Shown one piece after another: positions 5,200-8,039 of a DNA stretch of 8,039 nt. The DNA lies in assembly GCA_014729455.1 (NCBI GenBank), contig WJJW01000395.1:1-8039 (forward strand). The letters are read 5' to 3'. The number at the start of each line of letters is the position of its first letter. Positions within the stretch are counted from its first letter, which is position 1. The notes under the pieces are model-generated. The model was not told the DNA's origin and made no database searches. It worked only from the letters and a program-made list of their open reading frames with translations. Both the position numbers and the translations under genes were made by a program. This DNA comes from Candidatus Eiseniibacteriota bacterium (lineage in GTDB: Bacteria > Eisenbacteria > RBG-16-71-46 > CAIMUX01 > VGJL01).

Positions 5200-8039
5200 T
5201 CACGGGCAGGGACACTCGAACTCGACGACGAGCCGCGGAGGCGGCCCCTCGGAGTGGCGGCGCGAACGGATCACGAGGGCGCCGGGAGCGGAGCCGTCCG
5301 GGGCGAATCCGAGGCCGTGGTTCTCCTGCGGCGCATCGATCCACGACCGGACCAGATTGGACAGCGCCTCGCAGCCGTAGGCCTTCACCCCCGGCTCGCA
5401 GGAGAACGTGTCTCTGCATTGCGGCAGGGAACTCAACGTCGGAGCGTTTCCCCAGGTGACCGTGCATTCCTCGAACGATTCGTCGGGCCGGCGGAGGGCG
5501 AAGGCGATCTGTTCGCCGGGCGGGTTCTCCGCGCACGAATCGGCCGTCACCTCGACGTGGACGTCGAGGAGAATCGCCTCCGGGGGGATCGCCGACAGGT
5601 CGAACCGCAGCAACGTCAAGGCCAAGCCGCTGGAGTCGGCTCCGGTCCGGCCGAAGAGATCGACCGGTGAGGCGCAGAAGTTGCTGTCGGGATGCTCCGA
5701 GCGGATCATCACGTCGGCCACGGCGTCGAGGACCAACGGCGACTCCGGACAGTCCGGGCAACCCTTGCCGGTGCAGGAGACGTCCGGGCACAGCGCGGTT
5801 CCCGTCTCGATCGTGCAGGCCGACTCTCCGACCTCCTGCGGCGCGAACCGGACCGTGACCACGACCGAATCGCCCGCGCCGATCCCGAAGGGGCCCCCTC
5901 CCGAGACGACCTCGTAGTCGGGGCAGTCCTCGCCGACCTCGCCCTCGAGGATCCCGCCCCCCTCGTTGCGGATCGTGAACGTCGTGTCGCGCGCCGCGCC
6001 GACCCCCACTTCGCCGAACGCGAGCACCGTCGGCTCGACCGCGCAGTGCGGACCGATCCCCTCTCCGGTGCAGGAGACGTCGACGCACCGCTCCGTGCCG
6101 GTCTCGATCGTGCACGGCGCGGGCCCGTCCTCCAGCGGCGCGAATCGGACCGTGACGACCCGCTCTTCGTCGGCGCCCAGCGCGAAGGAGCCGCCGCCCG
6201 AGACGACCTCATACGCCTCGCACGACTCCGAAACCGCGCCGGAGAGGATCCCGTTGCCCCGGTTGGCGATCGTGAAGGTCGAGTCGACCGCTTCCCCGAC
6301 GAGGACCGAGCCGAAGTCGATCGCTTCGGGGATCACCTCGCAGATCGGCTGGATCCCCTCTCCGGTGCAGGCGACGTCGACGCACCGCTCGGCGCCGGTC
6401 TCGATCGAGCACGGGAACACGCCCCCCTCCGCCGGCGCGAACCGGACCGCCACGATCTGCGAATCCCCGGCCGCCAGCGCGAACGGGCCGCCGCCCGAGA
6501 GGATCTCGTAGGCGTCGCACGCCTCGGTGACCTCGCCGTTCAGGATCCCGGCGCCGACGTTCCGGATCGTGAACGTCGTGTCGCGGGTCGCGCCCGCGTC
6601 GACGGGACCGAAGTCGATCTCCGACGGCGCCACGTCGCAGATCGGTCCGATCCCCTCGCCGGTGCAGGGGACGTCGGCGCACCGACCGTCCCCGGTCTCG
6701 ACGACGCACTCGCTCTGACCGAGATCGCTCGGCGCGAACCGGATCGTGACGTCGCGGGCCTGTCCGGGGCCGAGCTGGTAGGAGCCGCCGCCGGAGACGA
6801 TGGCGTAGTCGGGACAGTCGATCGTCACGGCGCCGCTCAGGGTCCCGCCGCCGGCGTTCTCGATCGTGAAGGAGGCGTCGGCCGACTCCCCGATCAGGAC
6901 GGATCCGAAGTCGATCGACTCCGGCGAGACCTCGCAGGACGCGTCGATCCCGATCCCCGTGCAGGGGAGGTCGGCGCAGTCGTCGGTGCCGGTGGTCACC
7001 GTGCACTCCGCATCCCCACCGGCGAGCGGGGCGAAGCGAAGCGTCACCGTCAGGACCTCCTCCGCGGCGAGCGCGAATCCGCCGCCCCCTTCGATGATCC
7101 GGAAGTCGGGGCAGGTCTCCGAGACCGTTCCGCTGAGGATCCCTCCGCCCGTGTTGGTGATCGTGAAGGTCTCTTCGGCGATGCCGCCGACCAGGACCTC
7201 GCCGAAGTCGAGCGTCTCGGGTTCGACGACGCACGCAGGGCCGATTCCGGTCCCGGTGCACGAGACGGACGGGCAGGGGGGGATTCCGGTCTCGACGGCG
7301 CAGGAGGCCGGCCCGCCGTCCGGCGGCGCGAAGCGGACCGTGACGCGCAGGCTCTCCCCGGCGGCCAGGGAGAACGGCCCGGCCCCCTCGGGGATCTCGA
7401 AGGCGTCGCACTCCTCGGCGATCTCCCCGGCGAGGACGCCGCCGCCCGCATTGCGGACCGTGAAGGTCCGCTCGATCGATTCTCCGACCAGGATCTCGCC
7501 GAACTCGAGGGAAGCCGGCTCGAGAGCGCAGACGGGCGGGTCGTCGGTGGCGGAGCCGGTGCAGGCGACGTCCGGGCAGGCCTCGGTGCCGGTCTCGATC
7601 GCACACGCGAACGTCCCGGAGGAGTCGGGGGCGAATTCGACCTCGACGCGCACGCTGTCGCCCGCCGGCAGGGCGTACGCGCCCCCGCCCGAGAGGATCG
7701 CGAACGCTTCGCAGTCCGCGGTGACCGCGCCGGAGAGCGCGCCGCCGCCCGCGTTCCGGATCCAGAAGCTCCGCGCGGCGGCCTCTCCGACGCCGATCTC
7801 CCCGAAGTCGAGGGCGAGCGGCGACACGGCGCATTCGGGGGGCGGCTCGGTTCCGGTCCCGACGCACGGGACCGTCCCGCAGAGCGCGGCGCCCGTCTCG
7901 ATCCCGCACGAGAAGTCGCCCGGCTGCTCGGGAATGAAGCGGACCGTCACCGTCAGGCTCTCGTCCTCGGCCAGGACGAATCCGCCCTCGCCCGAGACGA
8001 TCGAGAACTCGGGGCAGGGCGAGGAGACGGTCCCCTCGA
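5200..8039 (-). CDS. Giant ASH/HYDIN-like Ig-repeat protein with C-terminal DNRLRE (CBM96-like) domain, 5' partial
   Basis: The reverse frame is open from the right edge (first full codon at 8037) to the TGA at 5202-5200, giving 945 visible residues. The start lies beyond 8039, and the GTG at 7950 is mid-repeat. Residues 1-68 are the end of one repeat. Residues 69-759 are seven complete repeats of ~99 residues (101, five of 99 and a shorter last one) with consensus DFG.V.VG.....TFTI.N.GGG (ASH / choice-of-anchor D type) and VTVRFAP. Each repeat carries five cysteines at fixed positions 1, 41, 77, 86 and 91. Residues ~766-945 fit a DNRLRE domain: ADVMIRSEHPDSNF, LLRFDLSAIPP, TVTWGNAPT, LVRSWID, then a GLGFAP and LVIRSRR ending. 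The domain carries many extra cysteines. By family knowledge such proteins are exported; DNRLRE/CBM96 domains occur in surface and carbohydrate-binding proteins. The cysteine content fits an oxidising compartment. No FlgD-like tail is present, unlike the three genes it converges with. The carbohydrate ligand and role are not known from sequence. Confidence 0.94.
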   Translation of the reverse strand, partial: EGTVSSPCPEFSIVSGEGGFVLAEDESLTVTVRFIPEQPGDFSCGIETGAALCGTVPCVGTGTEPPPECAVSPLALDFGEIGVGEAAARSFWIRNAGGGALSGAVTADCEAFAILSGGGAYALPAGDSVRVEVEFAPDSSGTFACAIETGTEACPDVACTGSATDDPPVCALEPASLEFGEILVGESIERTFTVRNAGGGVLAGEIAEECDAFEIPEGAGPFSLAAGESLRVTVRFAPPDGGPASCAVETGIPPCPSVSCTGTGIGPACVVEPETLDFGEVLVGGIAEETFTITNTGGGILSGTVSETCPDFRIIEGGGGFALAAEEVLTVTLRFAPLAGGDAECTVTTGTDDCADLPCTGIGIDASCEVSPESIDFGSVLIGESADASFTIENAGGGTLSGAVTIDCPDYAIVSGGGSYQLGPGQARDVTIRFAPSDLGQSECVVETGDGRCADVPCTGEGIGPICDVAPSEIDFGPVDAGATRDTTFTIRNVGAGILNGEVTEACDAYEILSGGGPFALAAGDSQIVAVRFAPAEGGVFPCSIETGAERCVDVACTGEGIQPICEVIPEAIDFGSVLVGEAVDSTFTIANRGNGILSGAVSESCEAYEVVSGGGSFALGADEERVVTVRFAPLEDGPAPCTIETGTERCVDVSCTGEGIGPHCAVEPTVLAFGEVGVGAARDTTFTIRNEGGGILEGEVGEDCPDYEVVSGGGPFGIGAGDSVVVTVRFAPQEVGESACTIETGTALCPDVSCTGKGCPDCPESPLVLDAVADVMIRSEHPDSNFCASPVDLFGRTGADSSGLALTLLRFDLSAIPPEAILLDVHVEVTADSCAENPPGEQIAFALRRPDESFEECTVTWGNAPTLSSLPQCRDTFSCEPGVKAYGCEALSNLVRSWIDAPQENHGLGFAPDGSAPGALVIRSRRHSEGPPPRLVVEFECPCP
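5761..8039 (-). repeat. Tandem 297-base coding repeat array (ASH domains), at least 8 units
   Basis: Unit borders, each starting at the Cys of the C.V.P motif and read on the minus strand, are: 7833-7531, 7530-7234, 7233-6937, 6936-6640, 6639-6343, 6342-6046 and 6045-5761. A partial unit spans 8039-7834. The period is 297 bases in five units and 303 in the first complete one; the last unit is cut short where the DNRLRE region begins. Units starting at 6639 and 6342 remain very close at DNA level: 6351-6414 and 6054-6117 match at 59 of 64 bases by hand count, at an offset of exactly 297. The array continues off the right edge. Confidence 0.93.

Noticed and set aside
6209..7909. A 566-codon open frame on the minus strand in another frame of the ASH-repeat gene
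   Set aside because: The product is an arginine-rich low-complexity shadow that repeats because the underlying real gene repeats; the 916-codon frame has conserved domains.
5761..8039. The regularly spaced 297-base repeats considered as a CRISPR-like or non-coding satellite array
   Set aside because: The repeats are in frame throughout, vary mostly in keeping with a conserved protein pattern, and encode ASH domains.

Overview
This is a high-GC bacterial window holding four protein-coding genes, all apparently for large, modular, exported or surface proteins. Two are cut by the window edges. No RNA gene, mobile element, CRISPR array or enzyme of central metabolism is visible. The C-terminal FlgD-like/type IX-style sorting tails (core PNPFNP...IYDASGR...WDGTD.AGR...GVFFY), the altered dockerin modules and the cysteine-rich ASH repeats are typical of uncultured FCB-group lineages. 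Candidatus Eisenbacteria is my best guess from remembered family resemblance; Krumholzibacteriota, Latescibacterota or related phyla are possible. The taxonomic call is inference.

Layout. Positions 2-1549 (+) are the 3' part of a modular protein: end of a cohesin-like domain, a fibronectin-III-like domain, an altered dockerin, a cohesin-like domain and a sorting tail. A strong hairpin follows (1567-1602). Positions 1625-2470 (+) encode a short secreted protein with a signal peptide, one cohesin-like domain and a diverged sorting tail. Positions 2553-5147 (+) encode a full-length paralogue of the first gene, with a signal peptide and an extra N-terminal beta-rich domain. A GC-rich hairpin at 5171-5199 separates it from the convergent gene at 5200-8039 (-). 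That gene encodes at least eight tandem ASH/HYDIN-type Ig-like repeats, each with five conserved cysteines, and ends in a DNRLRE (CBM96-like) domain; its start lies beyond the right edge.

The three forward genes are co-oriented with gaps of 75 and 82 bases and may form an operon of surface proteins. Cohesin-like and dockerin-like modules sit in the same chains, and a single-cohesin protein lies between the two paralogues. This suggests protein-protein assembly at the cell surface, but no binding is shown by sequence alone. The convergent ASH/DNRLRE gene is probably another extracellular structural or adhesive protein; nothing but adjacency links it to the other three.
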